Part shown: piece by piece, positions 19,001-27,854 of the stretch
How the letters are laid out: every line of letters starts with the position of its first letter
Position numbering within the stretch: the first letter of the stretch is position 1
Origin: Microcoleus sp. FACHB-1515
Lineage (GTDB): Bacteria; Cyanobacteriota; Cyanobacteriia; Elainellales; Elainellaceae
Assembly: GCF_014696105.1 (NCBI RefSeq)
Contig: NZ_JACJPO010000020.1
Coordinates: 62,001 to 126,000 of the forward strand
Reading direction: 5' to 3'
Length of the DNA stretch: 64,000 nt
Position numbers and translations under genes: made by a program
Notes under the pieces: model-generated
Told to the model about the DNA's origin: nothing
The model's database searches: none
Seen by the model: only the letters and a program-made list of their open reading frames with translations

Positions 19001-19111
19001 ATCGGCGATCGTTGCTTGAAGATTCAGCAGTCCCTGCTCGATCGTGTTGAGGTGATCTTTGGCTTCTTCAATGAAGTAGCCCATGATCCGCTGTTGTTGT
19101 TCCGACAGCAT
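13094..19111 (-). CDS. pilL: CheA-type hybrid histidine kinase of the pilus taxis system
   Basis: 2005 aa. Hpt domain first (AAHSVKGGAAMLG, His49). After residue ~280 comes a region of roughly 1,060 residues that is very acidic and made of degenerate DDLFGLAAE / FDLL-type units. Then the CheA core: P3 dimerisation helix region (~1355-1450), kinase with N box HLVNNAITHG (~1570) and G boxes DDGAGID and GRGVGMDVV, a CheW-like domain (~1720-1840) and a C-terminal receiver (CDIEMPRMDG, ~1930). It is the output kinase for PilJ and controls type IV pilus twitching or gliding. It is last in pilG-H-I-J-L, 141 bp after pilJ. The acidic linker makes it longer than homologues I know. Confidence 0.9.
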   Translation of the reverse strand: MLSEQQQRIMGYFIEEAKDHLNTIEQGLLNLQATIADSEMVSEVFRAAHSVKGGAAMLGLDSIQHTAHRLEDYFKVLKECPIQVDQKLETLLLRVFDSLQELLEQLQGPFGLTEDKAAAVMTEAEPVFAQLNQHLSNLVRQSGSTPPDDVQLLPPTAPTVETPAAAFSREVPARLREMLAQFKQADTAATREQLQEICRSLGRLGERFSLPQWSELIALAQQAIAHTDNSYRSLAPVLIKDIKQAYELVLGGRAIEIQPSADLQGLVPVVSAEPDLLDLLTPDEAAMSAPLFDFEPLPDSSDLLPVDEAATDWFAAADDRTNGVADLADNFDSLGSSASQTGPEVGLSELNSLADLFEGELPDLGLSWQEEVIGDENGAAESLDLDSSSDFSDLLFDQSEPTTIPAEDEDLSGLLSSTDDSESDSEDLSFDLFAAPAGEAELDLSGLAFTDAIEPARPEALGDLNGLFADIEAEAPDSSDAAALDDLFGDDADGLFAVEGEPEGEPTFGDAFAGLDLDADASAESIDLDDPFALPAGDAAESSDADLDVMLDGIAASDPPELAAADAPWQDAELTSDLWDSSSLSLGEVAAFDDAVSLEPSAPELSADLFAELPADADSVDIEALGFDRSGDDSIATDDLGLELTPTTESTDDLLNFDQLTSTEEAIAEQPFDLNDLLGDSDAPALEPEATGSLDEVIFLPNAGAIDAPLLEDASLDALFVDDSDAAIAADAVLADLLTPAETAGSEASDFDFLREEPASIELDLSLEPAEPTESSDFDLLDSEDSSSIDADLFDLMQADSAADESNLRFEQSDSIEADLFNLTADSAQSEPFDLPQSAESALDADFLNQIAADDSSDEFDLLEQPESDLTATDLSNLTSADRAESEESNDLVLLEPPEVELEDDFFNLAAADSAESIATDDLFGLSAESTESNAIATDDIDDRFDLTAEASDAIATDDLFGLAAEDSETPLFNLNESDLSADVPIDRELLDAIETDRSLEDALLALDLDVADASDQAEQSLTDLPPVEAIDPVMPLQADQMADSELEFDLNMLESENAAVSAEELSPEELFDLPPADEAIVFDLGAIESSVEEIEPFDLDAALMEEAIAPSNEQTTDALASDNLDDLFALEEAAPTESIDADALDLLLSAEAETPDLTLADQDAALADLDALLMSEAIETPEPTAEEIAIAPDDFDAAFDLDLAPPSAEINDLDDLLTAQPGEAEFDMLLADDSIAEASAEPEDFADLEAMLDSPIDDSASSTDDFADLAALLEPETEPAIISGFSIEQDAISGFAEDTDEEFASLDVLLSDAPAAQTNEFDDLEKLLENADQTLGGSPSERGVRRPSLTPKKRSPGVLKDQNMRVSVKNLDNLNNLVGELVVNRNSLEQTQERVRQFLDNLVYQVQQLSDVGQRMRDLYERSLLESSLLSSRRSYQLSQGGVPAPASHSTGMSFDALEMDRFTGFHTLSQEMIELIVRVRESASDIDRMVDESDQITRMFRQVTTQLQEGLTRSRMVPFDQTAARLPRAVRDISLKCGKQAELVVEGKETLIDKMILEQLYDPMTHLVNNAITHGIETPADRQAAGKPPTGRITIRAFHQGNQTVISVTDDGAGIDPEAVKRKAIEKNLITPAEAREMTRLDVYDLLFLHGFSTRDRADDFAGRGVGMDVVRTSLNEVRGTVNIDSTIGRGTTFTIRLPLTLSISKALCCISNRARIAFPMDGVEDMFDVPREQVQTDSEGRACIQWRDTLLPFQPLADLLRYSRNLGRGSVYGGNQDEDIVSVVVLRSNAGSFLALQVDQVLGEQEIVIKQLEGPVPKPVGVAGATVLGDGHIMPIADVLELIDLSQGRIRREPGSSLWEKADGQSPIEPPATKAEPTVLIVDDSITVRELLSMTFNKVGYRVEQARDGQEAWEKLRSGLPCDLVFCDIEMPRMDGLELLSRIQKDPNLNHLPIAMLTSRGADRHRQMAVQLGAKGYFTKPYLEESLLDAAGRMLKGEVLVN

Positions 19112-19252
19112 AGGTCTTCCTCTGAATTCAGCAACCGTTTATGGCCTAGCAAAGCAGCAAGTCGATCGAAGTGAAACCGGACAGATCGAGTGTTTGCACA
19201 GCTTTGATTCAATGTACCCAATTCTATGAAAATCGTCTGCAACATTGATGTG

Positions 19253-21865
19253 TCAGGGATTGCGATTCTCTCTCGAAGTTGGATAGTGATCGTTGGGATC
19301 AACGCGGAAGCGCTCCACTGAAGTTTGCAGATCGCGAGCTACGCCGACCAGATTTTGCAGCGAACCCGACACGCGCTGAGCTTCTTGCGACGTTTCTTGC
19401 GCCGTCAGCTCAACCGACTGCATCACCTGGGCGACCGCTCGCGAGGTTTCAGTTTGCTCGACGGTATCAGCGGTAATCGATCGCACCAGCACGTCAATTC
19501 GATTCGAGACTTGAATGATATCTTCAAGCGATCGCTTCGCTTGCTCTGCCAGTCGTGTCCCTTCGATCACCTGCTGCGTGCCTTCTTCCATTGCGGTCAT
19601 GACAGAGCCAGTTTCGCTTTGGATTTGCAGCACGATCTGCTCGATTTCTTTCGAGGCTTTAGCAGCTCGGTCTGCCAACTGGCGCACTTCATCGGCTACG
19701 ATCGCAAATCCGCGTCCGGCTTCTCCGGCTCTGGCCGCTTCGATGCTGGCGTTGAGGGCGAGCAGGTTCGTGCGCGAAGCGATTTGCGAAATCAAGGCGA
19801 CAATCTTGGAGATTTCCTGCGACGATTCGGCCAGTCGCTTCACCTTGCGCGTCGTTTCAGCAACGGTTTCGCGGATTTCGAGAATACCAGACACCGTGCG
19901 TTCGACTGCTTCGCCGCCCTTCAGAGCGGTAGCCGAAGCGGAACGAGCAACTTCTTCAGCTTCGCGGGCGCTTTCGGCCACACGCTGAATTGAGTCGGTC
20001 ATCACCTGCACCGAGTTGAGCGTGACGGCGAGTTCTTCGGCTTGGCGCAGCGCATCGGAGGAAAGCGATCGAGCAAAAATCTCGTTTTCAGCCGAGCCTT
20101 TGTTCACCTGTCGAGCGGCAATTTTCACCTGCTGCACAATTTCGCGCAGGTTTTGAATCGTTAAGTTAAACGAGTCAGCAACGGCTCCGAGTACGTCTGC
20201 GGTCACTTCGGCCTGCACGGTCAAGTCGCCTCTGGCTGCGCCTTCTACATCATCCAGCAGGCGAATCACCTGCCGCTGAAGGTCTTCCTTGGCTTGCTCT
20301 TGCTCTTCGGCTTTGCGCTGCGCTTCGCTCGTGGTTGTCAGGACAACTCGCGCCATCTGATTGAAGCCGTTAGAGAGTTGGCCGAATTCGTCTTGCGAAT
20401 AAACGGTGGCGCGTGTGCCGAAATTGCCTTGCGTCACAGCGTCGAATTGCGACTGAAGGTCGTCTGCCGTGCGCTTGATTTGACGGGTGGCAACGCCGCT
20501 GAGCGCCAGAGCAGTTCCAAATCCAGCGAGTCCTGAAGCGACGCTGACGGGAAGCCCGGTGCGCCAAAATTGCGAAACGACGACTTCGCGGTTTTGGGAA
20601 GGAGCCGTTACTGTTAAGGCAAATCCAGCAGCAGCAGCGGCGATCGTCGCAGCGACTCCGGTAATTCCAGCTACCCACCAGTTCTTCTGACTCAGCGGTG
20701 CATTTTCAAGGAAAGCGAGCGATCCTTGCTCAACGTTGACATCCGGTTCAACGCTGCGACTGTCGGACTGAGCAAAGGTCGGCAGCGAATCGTTCGTTCC
20801 GGAGATGCTGAAAATTTCTTCTTCACGAACGAGCGATGAATCTCCACTATCGCCCACCGTAAAGCCGAAATCGCTGGTCATGCTGGGCGGAATTGAGCCG
20901 CTGGCATAAGGTGAGCCGATCGACGGGCTGGTAAATCCAGCAGAATTCTCCGACATATCAAAGTCGGGCAGGCTGCCTAGATCGTCGAATTCGTCAAACT
21001 CATCGAGAAAATCAATGTTGCTTCCGGCTGTGGGTGCACCGTGATCGATCGGAGCTTCTTCGCTGGTGTCGAAGTCATTTTCGCTAAAGCCGCTAGCAAA
21101 GCCATTTGATGAAGCGAGCGTGCGATCGTCTGCCTCGTCATAGCTGCCAAAATCTGCATCGCCCAAGCTGGCCGATTCTGCCGCTATATGGTAATCGTCG
21201 TTCATCATGAACAGCGTTTCGTCTTCGGTCGATCGCGCTGGAGATGGAGTCGGTTCTTCGATCGGTGGCTCGAAGCTGGCCGCATCAAAATCAAAATCGG
21301 AGCCAAACGGATCGTCGGCATCGGCAAACGCATCGGTTGCAGGTTCAGCCGGAGCAAACGGATCGGCGTAAGCTTGTGGTCGCTGATCCACAGGCGGCAT
21401 CTGGATGTATGACTCTACTGGCGACTCCGACGGATCAAGGTCAAAGCTGGCGAAGTCAAATTCTTCACTGTCATCGGCGGGAACATCTTGCCAGTTAGCG
21501 GATGAATCGAAGATCGCATCGTCTTCGGCAAGGCCATCCGCATCAAAGTCAGCGATCGCCCCGTTTCCTTCCCCAGAAGCTTCTGCTACAGTAAACTGGC
21601 TGGCATATTCCAAGCCGTTGTTGGCGTAATCGATAAATTCTTGGTCGGCAGTCAAGCTCAATACCGCTTCATATTGCTCTTTGGCAACGCCATATTGCTG
21701 AAGGCCATAGCAGTAGACATGTCCGCGCAGAAGCCGCACGTTCGGGTCGGACGGGTGTTCTTCGGCCAAGCGATCGACAATTTGCGCCGCCTGTTCGTAG
21801 TTGCCCTGCATGTAAGCGCGTTCGGCCTGCTGATAGTCTTGTGCGTACTGTGTGCTAGATCCCAT
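19253..21865 (-). CDS. pilJ: Methyl-accepting chemotaxis protein of the pilus taxis system
   Basis: 870 aa. The N-terminus (1-90) is TPR-like ([16 protein letters not shown]), followed by a long acidic disordered stretch. Two membrane helices (~395-420 and ~428-452) are separated by only about 15 residues, so there is no periplasmic sensor domain. HAMP follows ([19 protein letters not shown]), then the MA signalling domain with the hairpin tip [20 protein letters not shown]. This matches the cyanobacterial PilJ/HmpD type rather than the phototaxis receptor PixJ, since no GAF domain is present. It signals to PilL through the CheW protein PilI. Confidence 0.9.
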   Translation of the reverse strand: MGSSTQYAQDYQQAERAYMQGNYEQAAQIVDRLAEEHPSDPNVRLLRGHVYCYGLQQYGVAKEQYEAVLSLTADQEFIDYANNGLEYASQFTVAEASGEGNGAIADFDADGLAEDDAIFDSSANWQDVPADDSEEFDFASFDLDPSESPVESYIQMPPVDQRPQAYADPFAPAEPATDAFADADDPFGSDFDFDAASFEPPIEEPTPSPARSTEDETLFMMNDDYHIAAESASLGDADFGSYDEADDRTLASSNGFASGFSENDFDTSEEAPIDHGAPTAGSNIDFLDEFDEFDDLGSLPDFDMSENSAGFTSPSIGSPYASGSIPPSMTSDFGFTVGDSGDSSLVREEEIFSISGTNDSLPTFAQSDSRSVEPDVNVEQGSLAFLENAPLSQKNWWVAGITGVAATIAAAAAGFALTVTAPSQNREVVVSQFWRTGLPVSVASGLAGFGTALALSGVATRQIKRTADDLQSQFDAVTQGNFGTRATVYSQDEFGQLSNGFNQMARVVLTTTSEAQRKAEEQEQAKEDLQRQVIRLLDDVEGAARGDLTVQAEVTADVLGAVADSFNLTIQNLREIVQQVKIAARQVNKGSAENEIFARSLSSDALRQAEELAVTLNSVQVMTDSIQRVAESAREAEEVARSASATALKGGEAVERTVSGILEIRETVAETTRKVKRLAESSQEISKIVALISQIASRTNLLALNASIEAARAGEAGRGFAIVADEVRQLADRAAKASKEIEQIVLQIQSETGSVMTAMEEGTQQVIEGTRLAEQAKRSLEDIIQVSNRIDVLVRSITADTVEQTETSRAVAQVMQSVELTAQETSQEAQRVSGSLQNLVGVARDLQTSVERFRVDPNDHYPTSRENRNP

Positions 21866-21919
21866 TTGCCTTACTCCTGACCGTGATCCGATTACTGCTC
21901 GCTCAATTGTTGCTGCTGT

Positions 21920-22450
21920 CTATGCTGCCCAGCGTGCCGATCGCAAAATTGCAATTTGATCGAGCAGCCTTAAGAACCGATTGCGATCGCCATCGATCGA
22001 CCATTCACCGTGTAAAAAAGGAGCCATGCTGTCGGGAACGTTGGTTGGCATCTGCATTTCTTCAACGTCAAGCCAGTCCATGTCCACAATTCGGTCAACC
22101 GCTAAGCCTAGCATAGCGTCTTGCTCTTCGATGGCAATCACTGGAATATCCGGGCGATCGGTGCTCAGCGGCGTGGGATCGCCCAAAAATTGACCCAGAT
22201 CGGCCACCCAGATAACGCGACCGCGCACGTTGAGCGTTCCCAGCAGCAAAGGTGAAACGTTGGGAATCGGCGTGATGCGATCGGGCGGAGAAGAAATGAC
22301 CTCGCGAATTCCCGTTGCGGGCAGGGCAAATTCATCACCAGACGGCACATAAAAGCGCAAATGTAGCTCACCTTCGGGGCTTTCAAGTTCTTGAAATTCC
22401 GGGGCTTGGTCTTGGCCTGTGCCAGTGAGAAAATCAGGATTGCCGATCAT
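21920..22450 (-). CDS. pilI: CheW-like coupling protein
   Basis: 176 aa, one CheW domain: LRFYVPSGDEFALPATGIREV at the start of the fold, LLLGTLNVRGRVIWVADLGQFL in the middle and ILRSARWAA at the end. CheW proteins bridge receptor arrays to the CheA kinase; here PilJ to PilL. It lies 22 bp after pilH and 54 bp before pilJ on the same strand, so it is translated from the same operon. Confidence 0.9.
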   Translation of the reverse strand: MIGNPDFLTGTGQDQAPEFQELESPEGELHLRFYVPSGDEFALPATGIREVISSPPDRITPIPNVSPLLLGTLNVRGRVIWVADLGQFLGDPTPLSTDRPDIPVIAIEEQDAMLGLAVDRIVDMDWLDVEEMQMPTNVPDSMAPFLHGEWSIDGDRNRFLRLLDQIAILRSARWAA

Positions 22451-22472
22451 AGAAGTTGTCTTTCCCTTTTCG

Positions 22473-22838
22473 CTAGCCTCGCAGCAGTTGTTTCACTGTG
22501 CCGACGAGTTCGGTGGGCTGAAACGGTTTGGCGATGTAGGCATCTGCACCTTGCTTCATGCCCCAGTAGCGATCGAATTCTTCGCCTTTGGAGGAACACA
22601 TTACCACAGGAACATTCTGTGTCTTCGGATCGGCCTTTAATCGGCGGCAAACTTCGTAGCCGTTCATGCGCGGCATGACAATGTCCAAGACGACCAAATC
22701 CGGACGGCGACCTTGGATTTGCTCTAGTGCTTCAACGCCGTCGCTGGCAGCGGTAACGGTTAAGCCGCTGGCCTTGAGCAGGTCGGTAATCATCTCCCGC
22801 TGCGTCACACTATCTTCAACGACTAGAACGGTACTCAT
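22473..22838 (-). CDS. pilH: CheY-like single-domain response regulator
   Basis: 121 aa receiver domain only. VVEDSVTQREMI gives the acidic pair, LVVLDIVMPRMNGYEV the phospho-acceptor Asp (~52), VMCSSKGEEFDR the switch Thr/Ser region and AKPFQP the Lys. It is probably phosphorylated by PilL and acts on pilus motors or as a phosphate sink. AAAGG precedes the ATG. A 308-bp gap separates it from pilG, so a promoter of its own is possible. Confidence 0.9.
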   Translation of the reverse strand: MSTVLVVEDSVTQREMITDLLKASGLTVTAASDGVEALEQIQGRRPDLVVLDIVMPRMNGYEVCRRLKADPKTQNVPVVMCSSKGEEFDRYWGMKQGADAYIAKPFQPTELVGTVKQLLRG

Positions 22839-23146
22839 CGTGCTTAACCTTTGCCGATCGCAATTTTCAAGAATGGAAGCGCTTATCTCCTAGAATGTAC
22901 CCTGATGACAGGCAAAAACTAAAACAAAAGCGCTAAGCGATCCATCGTAGCCAGAGAAATTGCGGACTTCTCATCTGAATAGACTGCATCCAAACGTTTT
23001 CTTCAACTTTGCAGTGTAAAAAAACTTTATCAATTGAACTGCTTTAATTGTGGCTTAGGAAAGTTGAATTCTGACAAATTGAGGCGATCGCGCCGATCAA
23101 AATTCACGCTTTTCGTAAAATCAAATTGTGCTTTGAGAAAAGGCGG
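22839..23146. other. Intergenic region pilG-pilH
   Basis: 308 bp, clearly more AT-rich than its surroundings, with an A run at about 23019-23025. It could hold a pilG terminator (CTTTTcg...gaGAAAAGG near 23108-23145) and a pilH promoter, but I see no convincing -35/-10 pair. No reading frame of interest. Confidence 0.4.
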
Positions 23147-24379
23147 CTAGGAAGTCGAAGCAGCTTCGTCAATTTCAAGCTCTAATTCGGCGGCTAAATG
23201 ATGACTGAGCGACTGCAATTTTTGCGGCTGTCCAACGCCGACATATTTCTCAACCAGCATTCGCAGTTCGCTTTCACCAAACGGCTTGGTGAGATAGTCG
23301 GTTGCTCCGACCATGCGGGCTTTGACGCGATCGATAAATCCATCTCGTCCGGTCAGCATCACGATCGGTGTTTGCCGAAAGGCCGTTGATTTCCGCAACA
23401 TTGCACAGATTTCGTAGCCATCTAGTTCCGGCATTGAGATATCGCACAAAATCAAATCTGGCTTCAGTTGAAACACAAGGCTGAGCGCTTCGAGCGGATT
23501 GGCGATCGTGGTTGCCTCGTAACCGTGCTGATGCAAAATTTCTTCGACCGCCTGCCGCACCGTTGCCGAATCTTCGATGCAAACAACATGCGGAATTTTG
23601 TCAGCGAACGTGAAATCGGGTAGGGCGATCGACGGACGATACACTAATTGCACCCAACCTTGCTGCACATAAGGATAAATGGCGCGAGCGACAGTGAGAA
23701 TATCGCGACCCAGATAGCGAGCAATCTGACGAATTGAGGTTTTGCCGTCTACCCACTGTTCCAGCGTTTTGAAGGTGCTCTCGCGCAGAGTCGATCGCAA
23801 CTGTTGCGGGTCGGTCAGAACCGGACACTGATCTGGCGTTTGAATGTGCGGATGAAACTGCTTCCACTCCTGCACCTGCTTGATGATGCTGGTTGTGAGC
23901 GGATTGATTTCTAGCGTCGTCAACTGCGGCGAAAGGGCAGGACTGACTTCAAAGATGAATGAGCCTTGATGCAGCGTGAACAAATCAAAGAGCGTTTCGC
24001 GCACCAAGCTTTGAATGATGCTGCGGCCTTGGGCGGGAGTGAGCGTGTGATTTTCGAGCAGTGCCCACAGGTAGCCGTATTCCGGAGCGTTGAAGGTGGC
24101 GATCGCACTCACACCAATTGAATCGATCGCCGATTCGCGCTTGTAGCGCCGCAGATGATCGCGCAGGCGACCGAGGTTGCCGCGACTGTCGCCAGCATAA
24201 ATGATGCGTCCGTTAAGGAAGAAGACGAACCAGGATTGATCGATCGCGGTGCGTCGCTTGAGAGATAAAAGAGTTTCACTGGCAGGGTAAGCTTCGACAA
24301 ACAGTTCTCCGGTGCGCTGACCTAGCTCGACCAGTTGCAGAATGCTTCGGATGTCAATTTCGTTTAGCTTGCCCTGCAT
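23147..24379 (-). CDS. pilG: PatA/PilG-type response regulator
   Basis: 410 aa. The N-terminal DUF4388/PATAN domain begins MQGKLNEIDIRSILQLVELG. A middle helical region (~105-270) includes a segment resembling the PatA linker (VRETLFDLFTLHQGSFIFEV). The C-terminal receiver (~275-395) has CIEDSATVRQAV, LILCDISMPELDGYE (phospho-Asp) and TKPF. PATAN-type regulators control pilus-dependent motility direction in cyanobacteria. First gene of the minus-strand pil operon, divergent from hmpF. Confidence 0.9.
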   Translation of the reverse strand: MQGKLNEIDIRSILQLVELGQRTGELFVEAYPASETLLSLKRRTAIDQSWFVFFLNGRIIYAGDSRGNLGRLRDHLRRYKRESAIDSIGVSAIATFNAPEYGYLWALLENHTLTPAQGRSIIQSLVRETLFDLFTLHQGSFIFEVSPALSPQLTTLEINPLTTSIIKQVQEWKQFHPHIQTPDQCPVLTDPQQLRSTLRESTFKTLEQWVDGKTSIRQIARYLGRDILTVARAIYPYVQQGWVQLVYRPSIALPDFTFADKIPHVVCIEDSATVRQAVEEILHQHGYEATTIANPLEALSLVFQLKPDLILCDISMPELDGYEICAMLRKSTAFRQTPIVMLTGRDGFIDRVKARMVGATDYLTKPFGESELRMLVEKYVGVGQPQKLQSLSHHLAAELELEIDEAASTS

Positions 24380-25159
24380 GGTGGCGTGAATGCGCTCCTG
24401 AGAAGAACTGGCACCGGATCGATCGATGGAGGTTAACTGGTGCGAGGCGAGGTTAATGGCTCGATGGTAGCAATCGAGTAAATCTAAATTGAGTTCTGAT
24501 TTACAACTATAACCTTGTCTTGCGGTTGTGCAGGAGAATTCAGGGTTTTCGCCAAGTTGGGAAAAGCTGAAGGTTACAAGGATCGATTTCTGCGGACAGC
24601 GCTTCGCGATTCCTACGGACAGCGCTCCGCGATCGCCTTTGGGATTACTTTTGATTTCCGAGTTAGTGGAGGCTAGGGTGTGTTTTCAAACCTCCTGGTG
24701 GTTAGATTGCTCGACTGAGATCCCCCTGTCCCCTTGAGAACCCGGACTTTGAGGATGACTCCCTCCTTGCTAAGGAGGGTTGGGGAGGATCAAGCGGTTT
24801 TGAAACACGGCCTAGGGGCAACGCCCTTCCTGTAGCCCTCTAACCCTGATCTAGGGTTTCCCCTGAAACTCCCAAAGGTCACACATACGGGCGCGAATGT
24901 GGTCTTTGCATGGGTGATTCGTCTGCGACTTGAGTGTTGCTCGCTTTCCCGCTGGGCGATCGCTTCTTATTGAAAGAATTACAGTTGACGGATTCGGATT
25001 CGATCGATTTTGCGATCTTGAAGTTACTATTAATCTACTTGTCTGTTGAAGCATTAGCGTGAAAAATTGCTGTGCTGATGAAGTGTTTTCAACCGAGCGA
25101 GCAGCAAAATTGGGAATACTCTGTTTCAATGGGGCATAGATGGCGAAGAGGAAAGCAGC
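24380..25159. other. Repeat-rich divergent spacer pilG-hmpF
   Basis: 780 bp without a gene, between the divergent pilG and hmpF starts, so both promoters should lie here. It contains two 23-bp repeats (24591-24636), the C-rich GGACTTTGAGGAT repeat (24745-24757), a perfect hairpin CCCTCCTT/AAGGAGGG (24762-24780) and AACCCT/AGGGTT around 24842-24858. The central ~300 bp therefore looks like accreted repeat elements; the flanks next to each gene are AT-rich and probably regulatory. Confidence 0.6.
24591..24636 (+). repeat. Two tandem 23-bp repeats of the AGCGCT-GCGATCGC family
   Basis: 24591-24613 and 24614-24636 share the pattern [TG/TA]CGGACAGCGCT[TC]CGCGAT. The second ends in a HIP1-containing CCGCGATCGC. 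Related sequences occur inside two genes of this window (6997-7044 and 56423-56455). Confidence 0.75.
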
Positions 25160-26887
25160 GTGCTGTATTTAGCCGAAGTACAGAGAAAAACAAGAGTGAT
25201 TGGCGGTGGACGAGCAGAATTGAAGCTGCTTGCCTGTCAGCGCAATGAGCAAAGCTGGAGCGCTGTTCCTGCTGAGGAGCCGACGGTTCCTGCCCCGGAT
25301 GATGCCATGTACAATGCTGGGGCATTGGTGATGGTGGAAATTAGCGGGGCGCGACAGGTGCAGCGGCACTCGGAAGCGGGTCGGCAACTGGTCAGCATTC
25401 TGCAAAATTTTTCGCGGCTGCAAGAGAAATTTAAGACGCAGGAAGAAGAAATTGAGCAGTGGAAGGAGTCGCTGACCTACCAAAGTCAGGAACTCAATCG
25501 CCGCGAGATGGAGATGGAAGCTCGCGAAGAACAAATTCAGCAGATGGAGGAAGACTTTGAGAAGCTAGAGCAGCAAAAGCAAGAGTTTGAAACGTTTCGG
25601 GCTGAAACCGAGCAGATGCGAGCAGAGTTTGAGCGCAAAAGCCAAGAGCTTGAAGGCGCATGGGCACATCTGCAAGGCGAAATGAATCGCTTTGAGGAAA
25701 AGGCAGCCAGTGCCGGATTGAACGCAGAACAAGCGCAGCAGCTTCAAGCCATTATCGATCGCCTTTCTGCCGCCGCCCCCACCGCCGCCGTTCGCGAACA
25801 GCTTGATCAGGCATTCGCCATCCTGACGCAGCAGCAAGAAACGCTGAACTATCACTGGCACAATCTAGAGCAGCAGCGCAATTCTGCCCACGAGTTGCAG
25901 GCAACCGTCGATCGCCAAGCGCAAGAACTGCTCGATCGCAAACAGCAGTGGCAGCAGCAGCAAGCGGCGATCGCGCAAAGCCGCATTGATCTTTCGGTGA
26001 AGCAAAGCCTGCAATCGATCGAGCAGCAACAGGCACAAACCATCAGCGCTCAACTGCAAACGCACGAATCGCTTCAGCAGCAAATTCGCACTTTGGCTGA
26101 GTCGGCAGGCGTGAGAGTCGGTCCCAAAGTTGATGTTGAGGCGATCGAGCAAAAATCGATCCAGGAACTGCAAGCCGCCGTCCAAGAGCTTCAGCGCGAT
26201 TTTGAAAAAAGCTCGAAGTTTGTGCAGGGACAAGAGGAAGAATTGACGCTGCAAAAGCAAACGGTCGATGAACTGCGAGCCAAACTTCAGCAAAGCGGCA
26301 ACGATCGAGCGGCGATCGAAGCGGAACTGCGCGACGAGCAAGACCGCTACAAAATGCTGGATCAAACCTTGATCGGTCAGCGACGCAATCTGCACGAGCG
26401 CGAAGAAGTGCTGCATCAGCATCAGGTCGTTCTCGCTCGCAAGCAAGGTCTCCCAGAGCCAGAAGCAAAAACCGGATCAGAGTTTGACGGCGTTGCCAAT
26501 CAGCTTGAATTCCTTCGGCAGCAGCAGGCGCAAACGCTGCAAATGCTGGAAGTCCAAATTCAGCAGCGGCAAACGGAGATCGATCAGGCTCAGGGCGCGA
26601 TCGATCAGCAAGTCCGCGATCACGAAAACGAACAGCGGGCGATCGAAGAATTCGAGCAGCAGTGGCAAGCCCAAAAGTCCAGTGCAGCCGAACTCTGGGG
26701 CAAGGTGAATGCCTACCAGGACACGCTTCAGCCCATGCAAGACAGCCTCAACGGTCTGCGCGAAAAGCTCGAAGCTGTTTCGGGACTGACGCATCAGTTT
26801 CAGGAAGTGGGCGACCAGCAGCAGCAGGCGATCGCAGAAATTCAACAGCACCTCCAAGGCGCAACTCCGGAATTTGCCGCACACTAG
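25160..26887 (+). CDS. hmpF: Pilus motility taxis protein HmpF
   Basis: 575 aa. The N-terminal ~65 residues form a compact conserved head (MLYLAEVQRKTR, LKLLACQRNEQSWSAVP, ALVMVEIS). The rest is almost continuous Gln/Glu-rich coiled coil starting at LVSILQNFSRLQEKFKTQ. This fits HmpF, which in Nostoc punctiforme localises dynamically to cell poles and is required for type IV pilus activity and direction of movement. GTG start at 25160 is supported by AGAGGAAAG. It is divergent from the pilG operon, as expected for a functional partner. Its stop overlaps the convergent tilS stop. Confidence 0.9.
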   Translation: MLYLAEVQRKTRVIGGGRAELKLLACQRNEQSWSAVPAEEPTVPAPDDAMYNAGALVMVEISGARQVQRHSEAGRQLVSILQNFSRLQEKFKTQEEEIEQWKESLTYQSQELNRREMEMEAREEQIQQMEEDFEKLEQQKQEFETFRAETEQMRAEFERKSQELEGAWAHLQGEMNRFEEKAASAGLNAEQAQQLQAIIDRLSAAAPTAAVREQLDQAFAILTQQQETLNYHWHNLEQQRNSAHELQATVDRQAQELLDRKQQWQQQQAAIAQSRIDLSVKQSLQSIEQQQAQTISAQLQTHESLQQQIRTLAESAGVRVGPKVDVEAIEQKSIQELQAAVQELQRDFEKSSKFVQGQEEELTLQKQTVDELRAKLQQSGNDRAAIEAELRDEQDRYKMLDQTLIGQRRNLHEREEVLHQHQVVLARKQGLPEPEAKTGSEFDGVANQLEFLRQQQAQTLQMLEVQIQQRQTEIDQAQGAIDQQVRDHENEQRAIEEFEQQWQAQKSSAAELWGKVNAYQDTLQPMQDSLNGLREKLEAVSGLTHQFQEVGDQQQQAIAEIQQHLQGATPEFAAH

Positions 26888-27849
26888 CGCTCTAGCACAA
26901 TCCAGTCGGCTTCGACGCGAGCGATCGCACCACCCGGAAACGGATCGGTCTGCGATCGATTTGGTGCATCAATCAGCATCAGCAGCTTTTCGATTTGCTC
27001 AAAGTTGGGCGCAGTTGGCAGTAATTCGGCTAGCCAGCGTTTGAAGAGGCGACGCTGAAGCGCAACAGGGGCAGTGGCGATCGATCGGCGGTTCACTCGG
27101 CTTGAATCTACGATTTGCGGCCACAACGCATCAACCGCAGATTCGAGAAATTCGACATCGGCGCGGAGCAGTTCGGCAGTTTGGGCGAGGGCGCGATCGA
27201 CCTGCGGATTAAAGTGCTGCTGAAGATACGGCAAAAGCTCTTGGCGAATCCGATTGCGGGCATAGTGGCGATCGAAATTCGTGCAATCTTCCCACACGGG
27301 CAATTTTTGCGCCAGACAAAACTCGGCAGTTTCCGATCGCGTCACGTTCAGCAGCGGACGCACCAGCCAGCGATCGCCCAGTTTCCGCTTCCAGGTTAAA
27401 GCTTGCAGTCCGTCCATGCCGCTGCCGCGTACCAAGTTATAAAGCAGCGTTTCGGCGCGATCGCTCTGCGTATGTCCAGTTACGACCGCTGAATAGTCGT
27501 GCTGCTGAGCAATTTCGGTCAGGACGCTGTAGCGCCAATCGCGGGCGGCAGCTTCGCTCTGTTGCGCTTCAGTTGCGATCGCCCCGTAGAAAGGAAGCTG
27601 GTAGGTTTGAGCGATCGCCTGCACATGATGGGCGTTCGCGTCACTGTCCGATCGCCACCGATGATTACAGTGGGCAATTCCCAGTTGCCAGTGCCAGTGC
27701 GATCGCAAATCGATCAAAAGCCGCAGCAAACACAGCGAATCTTGCCCGCCCGAAACCGCAATCAGCAGCTTTTCACCAGTGGGAAGCAGTTGCCGCTGAT
27801 GGAGCGATCGATGCAGGCGAGCGTGCAAGTCCGTCCAGTCGCCGTGCAT
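26884..27849 (-). CDS. tilS: tRNA(Ile)-lysidine synthase
   Basis: 321 aa with the N-type ATP pyrophosphatase signature AVSGGQDSLCLLRLL and the TilS landmarks HCNHRWRSDSDANAH, TGHTQSDRAETLLYNLVRGSGMDGL (read in parts) and RNRIRQELLP. The enzyme converts C34 of tRNA-Ile(CAU) to lysidine so that it reads AUA and is normally essential. At 321 aa it is the short form lacking the C-terminal TilS extension, as usual in cyanobacteria. It lies 5 bp after the KGK-domain gene and converges with hmpF with a 3-bp stop overlap. Confidence 0.95.
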   Translation of the reverse strand: MHGDWTDLHARLHRSLHQRQLLPTGEKLLIAVSGGQDSLCLLRLLIDLRSHWHWQLGIAHCNHRWRSDSDANAHHVQAIAQTYQLPFYGAIATEAQQSEAAARDWRYSVLTEIAQQHDYSAVVTGHTQSDRAETLLYNLVRGSGMDGLQALTWKRKLGDRWLVRPLLNVTRSETAEFCLAQKLPVWEDCTNFDRHYARNRIRQELLPYLQQHFNPQVDRALAQTAELLRADVEFLESAVDALWPQIVDSSRVNRRSIATAPVALQRRLFKRWLAELLPTAPNFEQIEKLLMLIDAPNRSQTDPFPGGAIARVEADWIVLER

Positions 27850-27854
27850 CTGAT

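Noticed and set aside
24851-25129. 92-codon minus-strand frame in the pilG-hmpF spacer
   Set aside because: Crosses repeat DNA and the likely promoter region; no motif and no ribosome binding site.
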